64,000 nt of DNA from Geitlerinema sp. BBD 1991-9 (GCA_001657325.1 LWRO01000023.1:34168-98167), one strand, 5' to 3'. Shown: positions 28,584 to 38,243, counted from the first letter of the stretch. The notes: generated from the sequence alone by a model not told the origin. Numbers and translations: made by a program.

Positions 28584-30473
28584 TCACGATTCATCTTTGT
28601 AGAAGCGATAAAACAGTCGTTCGTTTTTAAAATCGTGTTCGTCGTGGACGTGATGGATAATCCCTCGATCGATCGGCAACTGTCCTAATTGAATCGCAAC
28701 TTTCAGGCTGGCTTTCTGCGTCCGCATCAACCATTCGACTGCATCCGTACCGACAAATGCGTTCGGATAGGTTCTCAAACCAAATCGGCGATTTTTAATT
28801 TCAACGCCATCCGATCCACGCATTTTTCTGGCGAGATCGTCCAAATCCAGGCTCTCTAGATCGCAACGATCGTCGCTAAAATCCAGTAGCGACTCAGCTC
28901 GATCGAAGTCGATCGTTTCCAGTGTTGAAGGCGTTTCACCGTCAACATCCAGGTCGGTTAATCCCGATCGATCGATCCATGCCGAAACTGCTCGATCGAG
29001 TTTGGGCGACTTCAAATGTAAATCTCGCTGGGGAAAGGGAATTTCGATTCTGTACTTTGCCAAACTCGCGTGAATGCGATAGTTTAATTCGCTGCGATAC
29101 TTAAACTGTTTCTGAGGTTCGCGAATCCAAACGAACAAATCGAAATTGAGCGAACTATCGCCAAATTCTTGAAACCAAACTTGGGGGGCGGGGTAGCGCA
29201 AAATCTCAGGATGGCTTCGAGCCGCTTCTAACAAAGCTTTACGAACGAGAGGAACTTTAGAACCATAAGCGACACCGACAGGAACCCGAAAACGACTGAC
29301 AGGATTGCCATGGCTCCAGTTGACAATTTCCTGTTCGAGAAAGCGGGAGTTGGGGACGATAATCGAAAGTTGGTCGAGGGTGACTAATTCGGTACTGCGC
29401 GATCCGATGCGTTCGACCGTGCCGACGAGATCGCCGATTTGAATGAAATCGCCCACTTGAATTGGACGGTTAAAGGCGATAATAATGCCACTGATGAAGT
29501 TATTGGCGATGTTTTGCAAGCCGAAGCCAACACCAACCCCCACGGCACTGGCGAGAACGGCGAGAGAGGCGATATCGATGCCCCAACTTTGTAAGATCGC
29601 CAAGATGCCGATAAACGTCAATCCCGCACGAACCAAGACCCCGAGTGCGTCGCGAACGTTTCGATCGTCGGCAATTTGTAGGATTTGCGATTTAAACCAG
29701 TTGGCAAACCACCCCACCAGCACCCACAAGGCAACGATCGCCGCCAACAACAGCAATAAATCCAAAATCGAACAGTATCGATCGCCAAAGGGAATAATGG
29801 GTTCGGTAAAGGTCGAAACAACCCGGTAACGCACGCTCCGCGTGACGGGAAACAATCCCGTGACGAAGTACGCTACCCCCAACCACAAAACGTTCTGAAG
29901 GCTGTTGAGTAGCAGTCGAAGCACCTGTTGGCGCTTGCGTTGGATGGCTGAGATCGAGGGTCGGTGTTGACGGCGCAGTAGCCCCCGTTGGAGGAGAAAC
30001 AGGGCAATTTGCACGACTGCGGCGATTACCAGAATGCGGATTGCGGTTTGTATCGATCGACGGACGTACTCGGGTGTCCGTTCGCGTTCGGCTCGTTCCA
30101 AGGCGGTTTCGATCGATCGTTTCCACGCCCGAGCTTGTTCCTCGATCTCGATGCCGGGCATAATATCGCCTTCCGTCACGGTGAGAAGGTGAACGTCGTT
30201 GAGGCGTAGGGTGGTGCTGCCGTTGAGGGTGACGATGCGAACGGTGTGAGGCGATTCAGTCACTGTATTTTGAAGAATTTGGTTCGCTCGATCGGCACGT
30301 TCTTCAGCTGAAAAGTTTCCCGACGAGCTGACCTCTAAAACGAATCGACCATCGAGAACGACAGGGGCAGTTTCGCGTCCGTCTGTCTGCATTTGGGCGA
30401 GAACAGGTGTTGTAAACCCCAGTAAACCCAACATCAAGAATCCCAGCACGATGAGCCGTTTGAGCATCTTCAA
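28584..30473 (-). CDS. MscS-family mechanosensitive channel fused to a C-terminal DEP domain
   Basis: A 629-residue protein. A signal peptide (to ~26, ending TTPVLA) and a ~110-residue periplasmic domain come first. About four to five transmembrane segments follow. The MscS pore and beta domain are clear: GVGVGFGLQNIANNFISGII, RPIQVGDFIQIGDLVGTVER and IIVPNSRFLEQEIVNWS. The usual alpha/beta vestibule follows to ~480. An acidic linker joins a DEP domain at ~550-627 (GVEIKNRRFGLRTYPNAFVG, ending HDEHDFKNERLFYRF). DEP domains bind membranes or partner proteins, mostly in signalling proteins. The channel would release solutes under hypo-osmotic stress; the DEP part may tether a regulator. It is divergent from the SDR gene. 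Confidence 0.92.
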   Translation of the reverse strand: MKMLKRLIVLGFLMLGLLGFTTPVLAQMQTDGRETAPVVLDGRFVLEVSSSGNFSAEERADRANQILQNTVTESPHTVRIVTLNGSTTLRLNDVHLLTVTEGDIMPGIEIEEQARAWKRSIETALERAERERTPEYVRRSIQTAIRILVIAAVVQIALFLLQRGLLRRQHRPSISAIQRKRQQVLRLLLNSLQNVLWLGVAYFVTGLFPVTRSVRYRVVSTFTEPIIPFGDRYCSILDLLLLLAAIVALWVLVGWFANWFKSQILQIADDRNVRDALGVLVRAGLTFIGILAILQSWGIDIASLAVLASAVGVGVGFGLQNIANNFISGIIIAFNRPIQVGDFIQIGDLVGTVERIGSRSTELVTLDQLSIIVPNSRFLEQEIVNWSHGNPVSRFRVPVGVAYGSKVPLVRKALLEAARSHPEILRYPAPQVWFQEFGDSSLNFDLFVWIREPQKQFKYRSELNYRIHASLAKYRIEIPFPQRDLHLKSPKLDRAVSAWIDRSGLTDLDVDGETPSTLETIDFDRAESLLDFSDDRCDLESLDLDDLARKMRGSDGVEIKNRRFGLRTYPNAFVGTDAVEWLMRTQKASLKVAIQLGQLPIDRGIIHHVHDEHDFKNERLFYRFYKDES

Positions 30474-30575
30474 TCCTTGGATGCGCGCTTCGGCTTCTAT
30501 TGTCTCTTACTGCTAACAAGTCTTGATAAGATAACCGCAGTTAACGCTAACGCGATCGAAGGCAGTGAGAATCAA

Positions 30576-31511
30576 ATGCGAATTTTAGTGATGGGTGGAA
30601 CGCGCTTCATCGGGATTTACCTGACGAAGCAATTGGTGGAAGCAGGTCACGAAGTCGTGCTGTTCAACCGTGGAAACAATCCCGCTCCCGTAAAAGGTTT
30701 GAAACAGATTCACGGCGATCGAACGGATGCCGAACAGTTGCGTGAAAAGCTCGACGGTGAATCCTTCGATGCAATTTTTGACAATAACGGACGCAAACTC
30801 GGCGACACGCAGCCGCTAGCGGATTTATTTAAAGATAAAATTCAGCATTTCGTCTACGTCAGCTCAGCTGGAGTTTATCTGAAATCCGATCGAATGCCCC
30901 ATATTGAAGGGGACGAGATCGATCCTCAAAGTCGCCATCGCGGAAAGTTCGAGACGGAGGCGTATTTAGCCGAACGAGGCATTCCGTTTACGTCAATCCG
31001 TCCGACGTACATTTACGGGCCGCTGAATTACAATCCTCTCGAAGCTTGGTTTTTCGATCGAATCGTCCGAGATCGATCGATTCCCATTCCCGGTCGTGGA
31101 ATGCAAATCACGCAGTTGGGACACTGTGCGGATTTGGCCGAGGCTATGGTGGCCGTTCTGGGTAACGACACCGCTATCGGTCAGATTTATAACGTCTCGG
31201 GCGAACGTTACATCACCTTCGATGGTTTGGCCAAAGCTTGCGCGATCGCAGCGGGGAAATCTCCCGAAACGCTAAAACTGGTGCATTACGATCCGAAGCA
31301 GTTCGATTTCGGTAAGCGCAAAGCGTTTCCCCTTCGATCGCAACATTTTTTCTGCGACATTCACAAAGCCCAACGGGATCTCAATTGGCAACCGAAATTC
31401 GACCTCGTTTCTGGCTTGAAAGATTCGTTCCAAAACGACTATTTAGCGAACGGTTGCGATCGAGCGGATGTCGATTTTTCGACGGACGACGAAATTCTCG
31501 CAGCGGTTTGA
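30576..31511 (+). CDS. NAD-dependent epimerase/dehydratase, CSP41-like atypical SDR
   Basis: A 311-residue atypical short-chain dehydrogenase. The glycine motif is VMGGTRFIGIYLTKQL. The sequence NRGNNPAPVKGLKQIHGDR and the region around FVYVSSAGVYLKSD match the CSP41 group, whose plastid members bind RNA and act in chloroplast transcription or translation. Cyanobacterial homologues are often called mRNA-binding or sugar epimerase proteins; which applies is open. ATG 30576 (after GAGAA) is preferred over the longer frame from 30477, because the extra 33 residues have no family character. It is divergent from the MscS-DEP gene. Confidence 0.88.
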   Translation: MRILVMGGTRFIGIYLTKQLVEAGHEVVLFNRGNNPAPVKGLKQIHGDRTDAEQLREKLDGESFDAIFDNNGRKLGDTQPLADLFKDKIQHFVYVSSAGVYLKSDRMPHIEGDEIDPQSRHRGKFETEAYLAERGIPFTSIRPTYIYGPLNYNPLEAWFFDRIVRDRSIPIPGRGMQITQLGHCADLAEAMVAVLGNDTAIGQIYNVSGERYITFDGLAKACAIAAGKSPETLKLVHYDPKQFDFGKRKAFPLRSQHFFCDIHKAQRDLNWQPKFDLVSGLKDSFQNDYLANGCDRADVDFSTDDEILAAV

Positions 31512-31641
31512 TATTGGTATGAAATGCGAAACCCGCACGGGGCGGCGATCGCGTGTGAAATCTCGATCGTTCGATCGAGATTTCAATTTACGGTGGCGAA
31601 GCGGCTATGCGGATGTCGTTCTCGTTTTTCAGGGGGTTTTC

Positions 31642-32427
31642 CTACCGCTTGCGCTTCAGGGCGGGAATACCAACGACACCTAAAGTCATCAGAGCGATGA
31701 TAGAAGATGGCTCGGGAACCGACTGCGGGACGCTCGAGAGCGCTGCAATCGCATCGATGTCCGCACCCGCCTTGAAGTTGTTATAGGTATTGTTCCCAGT
31801 GTCCGTCACGCGAACAAAAGAGAATACTGTGTCGGGAGCGATGTTTTCTTGGCTCAGGAAAGAGTCGATATCAATCCCTACACCAAAATCGTAAGCTGCA
31901 TTTTGGCGATCGGCGATTCCCACCTCATACCAGGTGACATTGTCGGTGCTGATTTCGACAAGCATCTCTTCAGCAATACCGCCAATTTCAAAGATCCACA
32001 AATCGGAGTCGCTGTTGCCACTGCCGATTAGGGCGTTATCTGTGAACTCCACCGTGAGACTGCCTTCGCGGCCTAGAGAAGTACCGATCGAATTATCCCA
32101 TTGACCGAGGGAGCCGTCCTGAGTCATTTCGGATGTCCAGTTGGCAGAACCCAGAGCCGCCTCGGGATCGTAAACCTGCCACCGCTCGTCTTGACGGTTT
32201 GCATCTCCAAAGAATGCGTTCCAGTCGTTACTTCCACCTTGCTGGTAGTCAACAACGCGATCGGCATAAGCCCCTTCATCGATCGGAGCTGACTGTGCTT
32301 TCGCTACGTCGATACTCGAGAAGGTGACGGCAAGTGTCGTACCCACTGTTGCCAGTAACAAAGACTGAAAACGGTAGGGTGCGGCAACAGACTGCATTGC
32401 TAATTTTTTGAAGATGGAGCGTTTCAT
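31642..32427 (-). CDS. PEP-CTERM sorting-domain secreted protein
   Basis: A 261-residue exported protein. The ATG at 32427 follows GAGG at eight bases, so it is chosen over an upstream in-frame ATG. A signal peptide spans ~1-40 (basic start, LLLATVGTTLAVTF, cleavage near AKA-QS). The mature part is acidic and Asn/Asp-rich with a discoidin-like beta pattern (TVEFTDNALIGSGNSDSDLW). The C-terminus is a complete PEP-CTERM signal: VPEPSSIIALMTLGVVGIP followed by ALKRKR. Exosortase would cleave it for surface or exopolysaccharide attachment. No exosortase gene is in the window. Function beyond surface display is unknown. Confidence 0.88.
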   Translation of the reverse strand: MKRSIFKKLAMQSVAAPYRFQSLLLATVGTTLAVTFSSIDVAKAQSAPIDEGAYADRVVDYQQGGSNDWNAFFGDANRQDERWQVYDPEAALGSANWTSEMTQDGSLGQWDNSIGTSLGREGSLTVEFTDNALIGSGNSDSDLWIFEIGGIAEEMLVEISTDNVTWYEVGIADRQNAAYDFGVGIDIDSFLSQENIAPDTVFSFVRVTDTGNNTYNNFKAGADIDAIAALSSVPQSVPEPSSIIALMTLGVVGIPALKRKR

Positions 32428-32896
32428 CGCGGTGTCCTCAATCTGTCGTGTTGGCATCTCTTGTTGTACTCTGCATTTAGAATAGACAGTTTTTCTAAAA
32501 GATTCCAGTAATAAAACAGCTCTTTATTGAGTCTTTAAATTGAGAAATTGTTTGTTTTTCAAGGCATCAAAAAACTAAGTAATTTTCGCAAAAATTCTTT
32601 TTTATAAACTCCAAAAGACTACCAGCAGGAATTTTCAAGCTTTTATCCTGTCTTTCTATATTGTTGAAAATCTGTAAAATTTATATTTTTTACAAGAAAA
32701 AATGTGTACAATTACGCAAGATTTTTTAGGCAGAGTTGAGGCTTGCGTAAAATCGCGATGGCTGTTAACAAATAACTGCGGACTCAAAGGATAAACTCTA
32801 AATTCACAGTAGCTTTACAATCGTGAAGCTAGAAGTATCCGTTTCTAAAAGAGTCTGTTGGAGTTAAGGCGATCGGCATAAAAATTAGGGTTTGTC

Positions 32897-32916
32897 GGGA
32901 CGGGGAAGCCCCGCCC
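32897..32916. repeat. GC-rich palindrome (GGGACGGGG/CCCCGCCC)
   Basis: A short hairpin with arms GGGACGGGG and CCCCGCCC, one bulged A and an AAG loop. Hairpins of this style are scattered in cyanobacterial intergenic DNA. Confidence 0.55.
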
Positions 32917-33017
32917 TTGAGTTGCGATGATTTGTATCAGTTCATCCCGATCTCACTCCAAGTCTGACAGACCCCTCTAATACCATTTTTAAAAATTCAT
33001 GCCATAGATGTCTGTCG

Positions 33018-33036
33018 GGGCGAACGGTGTTCGCCC
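33018..33036. repeat. Palindrome GGGCGAAC-GGT-GTTCGCCC
   Basis: A perfect 8-bp stem with a 3-base loop. It is the same style of dispersed intergenic hairpin as the one at 32897-32916, although the sequence differs. Confidence 0.6.
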
Positions 33037-33091
33037 AAGTTCAGCCGAAGATCTCTAGCAGGATTATCGATATAAAGAGACGGAAAATGTC

Positions 33092-33124
33092 AAAAAAGCC
33101 CGACTCGTTAGCGGCGAGCCGGGG
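33092..33124 (-). terminator. Rho-independent terminator of pdhA
   Basis: Read on the minus strand, CCCGGCTCG pairs with CGAGTCGGG (one mismatch) and is followed by CTTTTTTG. It lies ~80 bp after the pdhA stop. Confidence 0.82.
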
Positions 33125-33203
33125 TCAGGTTCTGGAAAGTGATTTTTGCAATCTGTAAGGATTACGTCGCTCTCGAGGCGGTGGATTTTGACGCAGTAGA
33201 TTT

Positions 33204-34238
33204 CTAAACGTCCTCAGCAAATACAAACCGACGCAATTCACTGGGATCGGGTTCGGGACTCGATTCGGCGAATGCGACTGAGTCGTCGATCTCCTCTTGA
33301 ATTTTCTTTTGAATATCTTTGAGTTCCTCGGAACTGACAAGCTTGCGCTCGGTGAGATACGTTTCAAATCGGCGAATGGGATCGCGCGCGAACCAAATTT
33401 CTTTTTCCTCTTTCGATCGAAGTTCGTCAGGATCGGCGAGGGAGTGTCCGCGGAAACGATAGGTCAGCGCTTCGATCAGCGTCGGCCCTTCACCTGCACG
33501 GGCCCGTTCGACAGCCTCTTGCGCGACTGCTCGCACCGCCATCACGTCCATTCCATCAACTTCAACACCCGCCATGTTAAAGACGCTGGCTTTTTTATAA
33601 ATTTCCGGTTGCGAGGTTGCCCGTTCGTGAGCCATCCCGATCGCCCATTTGTTGTTTTCGACGACGAAAATAATCGGCAGTTTCCACAACGAGGCCATGT
33701 TTAAGGTCTCGAAGAACTGACCGTTGTTACTCGCACCATCGCCGAAGAAACAAGCCACAACTTGGTCGGCCGACGAGTCGCCCATGACTTCTTTCCGATA
33801 GCGAACTTGGAACGCTGCCCCCATGGCCACGGGAATTCCTTCTGCGACAAAGGCATAGCCGCCGAGCAGTCGGTGTTTTTCCGAGAACATATGCATCGAC
33901 CCCCCGCGACCTTTGCTGCATCCGGTGGCTTTACCGAACAGTTCCGCCATCACTTCTCTTGCGGGGACACCGCAACTGAGGGCGTGAACGTGGTCTCGAT
34001 AGGTGCTACAGACGTAGTCGTCACCGGGACGCATCGCTTGGATGACCCCCGTTGAAACGGCTTCTTGGCCGTTATACAGGTGGACGAAGCCGAACATTTT
34101 ACCGCGATAGTACATTTCGGCGCACTTGTCCTCGAAGAAGCGCCCTAAGACCATGTCTTCGTACAGTCGTAGCCCTTCTTCGCGGCTGATTTCAGCCGTA
34201 TCGCTGTAGGACGTGGGGAGTGTGCGTTCTGTTACCAT
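33204..34238 (-). CDS. pdhA: Pyruvate dehydrogenase E1 component, alpha subunit
   Basis: A 344-residue subunit. With PdhB it forms the thiamine-diphosphate E1 that decarboxylates pyruvate and passes the acetyl group to E2 lipoate, feeding acetyl-CoA to fatty acid synthesis and the TCA reactions. [36 protein letters not shown] and the thiamine-diphosphate signature [17 protein letters not shown] ... VVENN are present. [17 protein letters not shown] contains the Ser/His loop of the active site. The length is normal for cyanobacteria. It is monocistronic, with its own terminator. pdhB is not adjacent, as is common in cyanobacteria. Confidence 0.97.
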   Translation of the reverse strand: MVTERTLPTSYSDTAEISREEGLRLYEDMVLGRFFEDKCAEMYYRGKMFGFVHLYNGQEAVSTGVIQAMRPGDDYVCSTYRDHVHALSCGVPAREVMAELFGKATGCSKGRGGSMHMFSEKHRLLGGYAFVAEGIPVAMGAAFQVRYRKEVMGDSSADQVVACFFGDGASNNGQFFETLNMASLWKLPIIFVVENNKWAIGMAHERATSQPEIYKKASVFNMAGVEVDGMDVMAVRAVAQEAVERARAGEGPTLIEALTYRFRGHSLADPDELRSKEEKEIWFARDPIRRFETYLTERKLVSSEELKDIQKKIQEEIDDSVAFAESSPEPDPSELRRFVFAEDV

Positions 34239-34651
34239 TGATGTTTCGACTTTTCAAACTGATATCTAACTAATAAATATAGGATACGAGACGAGTTGCA
34301 GAAATGCGGAACGTATATCGTTATCCGTTTTTCGTCACCTGTCGATCGTCACCCGTCATTGGGAAAAATCGAAAAATGGACAAACGGATTGTCCGGTCTT
34401 TTATCGCTATCGCTGTCGGAGGATCGACTGCAAATCGCGAGTTGAGGGTCGTGCTTTCGTGCCTCGCACCTGCTCAGTGCGAGATTCGGTAAGCCCTCCT
34501 CTCTAATTACTGATTACCGATTACCCAATTTTGGTAATTTTCACTATAATTACGTTAACACCTAATTCAAGGCATTTACATTCTCGATCGATCCTCTGCG
34601 CTCCCAACTTCACACCCCAGTGAGAGCAAGCGCACCCCTTTCTGCACTCGG
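34239..34651. other. Divergent intergenic region pdhA / pncB
   Basis: A 413-bp spacer holding two promoters. The only good candidate is a TATAAT at 34545-34550 upstream of pncB, overlapped by an inverted repeat (separate entry). No gene is evident. Confidence 0.5.
34534..34553 (+). promoter_or_regulatory. Inverted repeat over the -10 box of the NAD biosynthesis locus (candidate operator)
   Basis: GTAATT and AATTAC arms are separated by eight bases. The right arm shares AAT with the TATAAT at 34545-34550, about 100 bp before pncB. The -35 match is weak (TTACCC at 34521). An NrtR-like regulator is encoded in the same locus, so this is a plausible autoregulatory operator; that link is inference. 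Confidence 0.4.
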
Positions 34652-36037
34652 ATGGCGATTATGTCTGTATCTCCTCCTTCCCCAACAACTGCCGAACGAC
34701 GGCTAACCGTGCGTCCGGAAGACTATAGCCTGCTGACCGACCTCTATCAACTCACGATGGCAGCGTCCTACATCGGTGAGGGCTTAGAACGCCAGCAGGC
34801 GAGTTTCGAGTTGTTCGTGCGCCACTTACCCGAGTCTTTTGGCTACGTTATCACCATGGGACTCGAACAGGTTCTCGATTATCTCGAAAATTTGCGCTTC
34901 AGCGACGAACAAATCGAGACGCTACAACTCACCGGCATTTTCGCCCAAGTGAGCGATCGATTTTGGACGATACTCTCGGAGTGTAAGTTTTCGGGCGATC
35001 TGTGGGCGGTTCCCGAAGGCACTGCTGTTTTTGCTAACGAACCCCTACTGCGCGTCGAAGCCCCGCTGTGGCAAGCACAACTCGTGGAAACCGCCATTCT
35101 CAATATCGTCAACTATCAAAGTCTGATCGCGACCCGAGCTGCTCGCATTCGCGATGTTGCCGGAGATCGAGCCTTGCTACTCGAGTTCGGAACGCGCCGA
35201 GCCTTTGGACCACAAGCATCTTTATTGGCAGCGAGAGCCGCATTAGCAGCGGGATTTAATTCGACGTCGAACGTTTTGGCAGCCTTCAAACTCGGACGCA
35301 AACCGACAGGGACGATGGCTCACGCTTTCGTGCAGGCATTGCAAGCGATGGAAGGAAGCGAATCTCACGCTTTCACGGCCTTTCACAATCACTTCCCCGG
35401 TGCGCCACTGCTCATCGATACTTACAACACGATCGCTGCGGCTCGCCAAATTGCCTATCGCTTGGATTCAGGGGAAATGGATTTACACGGGGTTCGCATC
35501 GATTCAGGCGATCTCGCCGCGTTATCTCAGGAGGTTCGATCGATCCTTCCCGATATTCCCATTTTCGCCAGTGGCGATTTAGACGAATGGGAAATTGCAC
35601 GGCTGTTGTCGGAGGGCGCGATCGTGGACGGTTACGGCATTGGGACACGACTGGTTTCGGGAGACGCCCTGAACGGCGTGTATAAACTCGTTGAAGTAGA
35701 TGGCGTTCCCGTGATGAAAAAATCGAGCGGGAAACAAACCTATCCCGGTCGAAAACAGATCTTTCGTCGTGTTGAAAACGGACAACTCGTTGGGGATCGA
35801 CTAGGATTGAGCGACGAACGACCCGAAGTCGGCGAACAACCGCTACTCGGCCTCGTCGTTCGCAACGGCGAATCGATCGAACCGCCCGATTCTTTAGAAT
35901 CCATTACCAAACGCACGATCTCGAACGTGGCTTTGTTACCGAGTGGAGCCAGAGATATCGAGACACCCACTCCCCCAGTCGTCCGTATCTCTGAGGCACT
36001 CAGCGATTTGACGGATCGCGTTTCCCAGAAGTTGTAG
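34652..36037 (+). CDS. pncB: Nicotinate phosphoribosyltransferase
   Basis: A 461-residue enzyme. It makes nicotinate mononucleotide from nicotinate and PRPP with ATP use, the entry step of NAD salvage. The start region DYSLLTDLYQLTMAASYI is typical. LLEFGTRRAFGPQASLLAARAA and GTMAHAFVQA (with the phosphorylated-type His) are active-site blocks, and GVRIDSGDLAALS binds the PRPP/phosphate side. ATG 34652 and ATG 34661 are both possible. It is first in a plus-strand run with nadD-like, NrtR-like, nfi and nadE genes; the nadD-like gene starts 20 bp later. Confidence 0.95.
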   Translation: MAIMSVSPPSPTTAERRLTVRPEDYSLLTDLYQLTMAASYIGEGLERQQASFELFVRHLPESFGYVITMGLEQVLDYLENLRFSDEQIETLQLTGIFAQVSDRFWTILSECKFSGDLWAVPEGTAVFANEPLLRVEAPLWQAQLVETAILNIVNYQSLIATRAARIRDVAGDRALLLEFGTRRAFGPQASLLAARAALAAGFNSTSNVLAAFKLGRKPTGTMAHAFVQALQAMEGSESHAFTAFHNHFPGAPLLIDTYNTIAAARQIAYRLDSGEMDLHGVRIDSGDLAALSQEVRSILPDIPIFASGDLDEWEIARLLSEGAIVDGYGIGTRLVSGDALNGVYKLVEVDGVPVMKKSSGKQTYPGRKQIFRRVENGQLVGDRLGLSDERPEVGEQPLLGLVVRNGESIEPPDSLESITKRTISNVALLPSGARDIETPTPPVVRISEALSDLTDRVSQKL

Positions 36038-36057
36038 AGTTTTTCCAAACAAGCGTG

Positions 36058-36666
36058 ATGCGAACTTCTCTCAATCGTTCTTCTGTTCCCGAACGGGTTG
36101 CCCTTTTCGGTACCAGTGCCGATCCCCCGAGCATCGGACACCGAGCGATTTTACGGTGGCTGTCCGATCGATTCGATCGGGTCGTCGTTTGGGCTTCGGA
36201 CAATCCCTTTAAATCTCACCAAACCCCCCTCGAACATCGGGCAACCATGCTCGAACTGACCATTGAGGAATTGCAGCTCGAAGATTGTCTATCACAAAAT
36301 CGTAAAAATGTCAACTTCCACGCCAGCCTCAGTAGTCCCCGAACCCTCACCAGTGTCAAAAAGGCACGCGCGCTCTGGCCAAGCGCTGACTTTACGCTCA
36401 TTGTGGGTTCGGACTTAGTCCCACAACTGCCCCAATGGTATCGGATCGAGGAGTTACTACAACTGGTGAAACTGCTCGTTGTCCCGCGTCCGGGATCGCC
36501 CCTGCGTTCGGAAGATGTGGAAAAATTGAAACAGATCGCTCGCGTCGAAATTGCCGATACCGATACGCCCGATGTCTCTTCGACAGCGTATCGACAAACC
36601 CGAGACGCACAGAAAATTCCACCGAGCGTCAGTGCGTATATCGATCGAGAAAAGCTCTACGCTTAG
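36058..36666 (+). CDS. nadD: Nicotinate-nucleotide adenylyltransferase (NadD-like)
   Basis: A 202-residue nucleotidyltransferase. It would adenylate nicotinate mononucleotide to deamido-NAD. The motifs are RVALFGTSADPPSIGHRAIL (the GHxH-like ATP site, here in the form SIGHR), FTLIVGSDLVPQLPQWYRIEEL and the SSTAYR motif near the C-terminus. ATG 36058 is preferred over GTG 36055. It lies 20 bp after pncB and 23 bp before the NrtR-like gene, so the three are one operon and complete the nicotinate-to-NAD route with nadE. Confidence 0.9.
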   Translation: MRTSLNRSSVPERVALFGTSADPPSIGHRAILRWLSDRFDRVVVWASDNPFKSHQTPLEHRATMLELTIEELQLEDCLSQNRKNVNFHASLSSPRTLTSVKKARALWPSADFTLIVGSDLVPQLPQWYRIEELLQLVKLLVVPRPGSPLRSEDVEKLKQIARVEIADTDTPDVSSTAYRQTRDAQKIPPSVSAYIDREKLYA

Positions 36667-36689
36667 AAACCCAAACGAACAGGAGATCT

Positions 36690-37457
36690 ATGGAACCGTG
36701 CGGAGGGTGGGATAAATCCGACCCGACAGCTTTGAAAGCATCAGTAACCCCTCGCGATCGATTGGCGGATTTTAAAGTCGGTGTCGATAACGCCATTTTT
36801 TCCGTCGATGTGGCGGAAAATCGCGTGTTGGTGTTACTGGTGCAACGACGGCGCGAACCGGCGATCGGACAGTGGAGCTTACCGGGAACGCTGGTGCGTC
36901 GGGGTGAATCACTTGAAGATGCGGCGTATCGGGTTTTAGCGGAAAAAATCCGAGTGCAACAGCTCTATCTCGAGCAACTGTACACCTTCGGCGGCCCGGG
37001 ACGCGATCCCCGCGAAGCGCCGGAAAGTTTCGGGGTGCGCTATCTGTCGGTGAGTTATTTCGCCCTCGTCCAACACGAAGCCGTACAATTGATGGTTGAA
37101 GAGACCGAGGATATTGCGTGGTATCCTCTCGATCGCGTGCCAAAGCTCGCGTTCGATCACAATGAAATCGTCGAATACGGCTATCGGCGCTTGCGGAACA
37201 AACTCGAGTACAGTCCGGTGGCGTTTGAGGTGTTACCTGAAACGTTTACGCTCAACGAGCTTTACCAATTATATACAGCGGTTTTAGGCGAAAATTTTTC
37301 TGATTATTCCAACTTTCGATCGAAACTCTTAAAGTTGGGAATTCTCAGCGATACCGGAATTAAAGTGTCTCGTGGCGCAGGTCGTCCAGCCAGCTTATAT
37401 CGTTTCGACTACGAGGCATTCGAGCCGTTACAAGATAAGCCAATGGTGTTTATTTGA
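36690..37457 (+). CDS. Nudix-related regulator, NrtR-like (degenerate Nudix box plus winged helix)
   Basis: A 255-residue protein. ATG 36690 follows AGGAGA and is preferred over an upstream extension that overlaps nadD. Residues ~30-165 are a Nudix domain, but the box reads GTLVRRGESLEDAAYRVLAEKI: the RExxEE core has become RVLAEK, losing two of three catalytic Glu residues. Residues ~175-255 have the winged-helix features of NrtR (TFTLNELYQLYTAVLGENF, RSKLLKLGIL). NrtR proteins repress NAD genes and sense ADP-ribose through the Nudix domain. Location inside the NAD locus supports this. Target sites are not proven. Confidence 0.87.
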   Translation: MEPCGGWDKSDPTALKASVTPRDRLADFKVGVDNAIFSVDVAENRVLVLLVQRRREPAIGQWSLPGTLVRRGESLEDAAYRVLAEKIRVQQLYLEQLYTFGGPGRDPREAPESFGVRYLSVSYFALVQHEAVQLMVEETEDIAWYPLDRVPKLAFDHNEIVEYGYRRLRNKLEYSPVAFEVLPETFTLNELYQLYTAVLGENFSDYSNFRSKLLKLGILSDTGIKVSRGAGRPASLYRFDYEAFEPLQDKPMVFI

Positions 37458-37534
37458 AGTCAACCCTGTCGATGAGAATATAGGGAGATGGGGAGATGAG
37501 GAGGTAGGCGTGCGATACCTTTTCGATCGATCGA

Positions 37535-37580
37535 AAACCGTAAATTCTGTCATTTTTAATCGTAAATCGTAAATTGACTG
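37535..37580. repeat. Heptad-type repeat upstream of endonuclease V gene
   Basis: Reads AATCGTAAATCGTAAATTGAC, which is the complement orientation of the TTTACGATT-type repeat seen at 8.7, 22.1 and 38.3 kb. It is preceded by a GGGAGATG/GGGGAGATG purine run at ~37482-37502. Confidence 0.55.
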
Positions 37581-38243
37581 ATGTTGTTTCATTCTCATCC
37601 TTGGAAACTTTCGATCGAACAAGCCAAAGACATTCAAGCCAAGCTAAAATCCAAAGTCGTGATGGAAGATCGACTCGGCGACGTGCAGACGGTAGCGGGC
37701 GTTGATGTAGGATACGACAAACACACCGATACGTCTCAAGCCGCAGTCGTTGTCTTGAGTTTTCCCGAGTTAGAATTACAAGAACAGTCGATCGAGCGCT
37801 ATGCCAATCCATTTCCTTACGTACCGGGTTTTCTCTCGTTTCGCGAAATTCCGGCCATCTTACAAGCCTTAGAAAAATTACAAACCCTTCCCGATTTAAT
37901 TCTCTGCGACGGTCAGGGACTCGCCCATCCGAGACGGTTTGGCTTAGCTTGTCATCTCGGCGTTCTCACCGATATTCCCACGATTGGCGTCGCAAAATCC
38001 CGATTGATTGGAACCCACGACCCTGTCGGGATCGATCGAGGCAATTGGGTTTCGCTATGGGATAAAAACGAAGAAATTGGCGTTGTTTTGCGAACTCGAA
38101 CCAAAGTCAATCCCGTGTTCGTTTCGATCGGACATCGCCTCAGCCTTCCGACCGCCATCGATTACACCCTACGCTGCACGCCTCGCTATCGCCTCCCCGA
38201 AACCACCCGCCTCGCCGATAAACTCTCGCGAAAACCCCTTTAG
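37581..38243 (+). CDS. nfi: Endonuclease V (deoxyinosine 3' endonuclease)
   Basis: A 220-residue enzyme. It nicks DNA one phosphodiester 3' to deoxyinosine, starting repair of deaminated adenine. Catalytic and substrate motifs are complete: VAGVDVGY with the first catalytic Asp, the wedge motif [30 protein letters not shown] with a second Asp, and TIGVAKSRL. The length is normal. It sits between the NrtR-like gene and nadE but is separated from each by ~120 bp of heptad-type repeats, so membership in the NAD operon is uncertain. Confidence 0.95.
   Translation: MLFHSHPWKLSIEQAKDIQAKLKSKVVMEDRLGDVQTVAGVDVGYDKHTDTSQAAVVVLSFPELELQEQSIERYANPFPYVPGFLSFREIPAILQALEKLQTLPDLILCDGQGLAHPRRFGLACHLGVLTDIPTIGVAKSRLIGTHDPVGIDRGNWVSLWDKNEEIGVVLRTRTKVNPVFVSIGHRLSLPTAIDYTLRCTPRYRLPETTRLADKLSRKPL

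Larger units (their letters stand above)
32428..33203. other. AT-rich intergenic region with palindromic repeats
   Basis: A 776-bp gap between the PEP-CTERM gene and the end of pdhA, with no credible gene. From 32460 to 32720 it is strongly AT-rich. It holds two GC-rich palindromes (32897-32916 and 33018-33036) and the pdhA terminator (33092-33124), listed separately. Confidence 0.6.

Noticed and set aside
36435..36689. Upstream extension of the NrtR-like frame
   Set aside because: It overlaps nadD out of frame, and a good ribosome binding site precedes ATG 36690.
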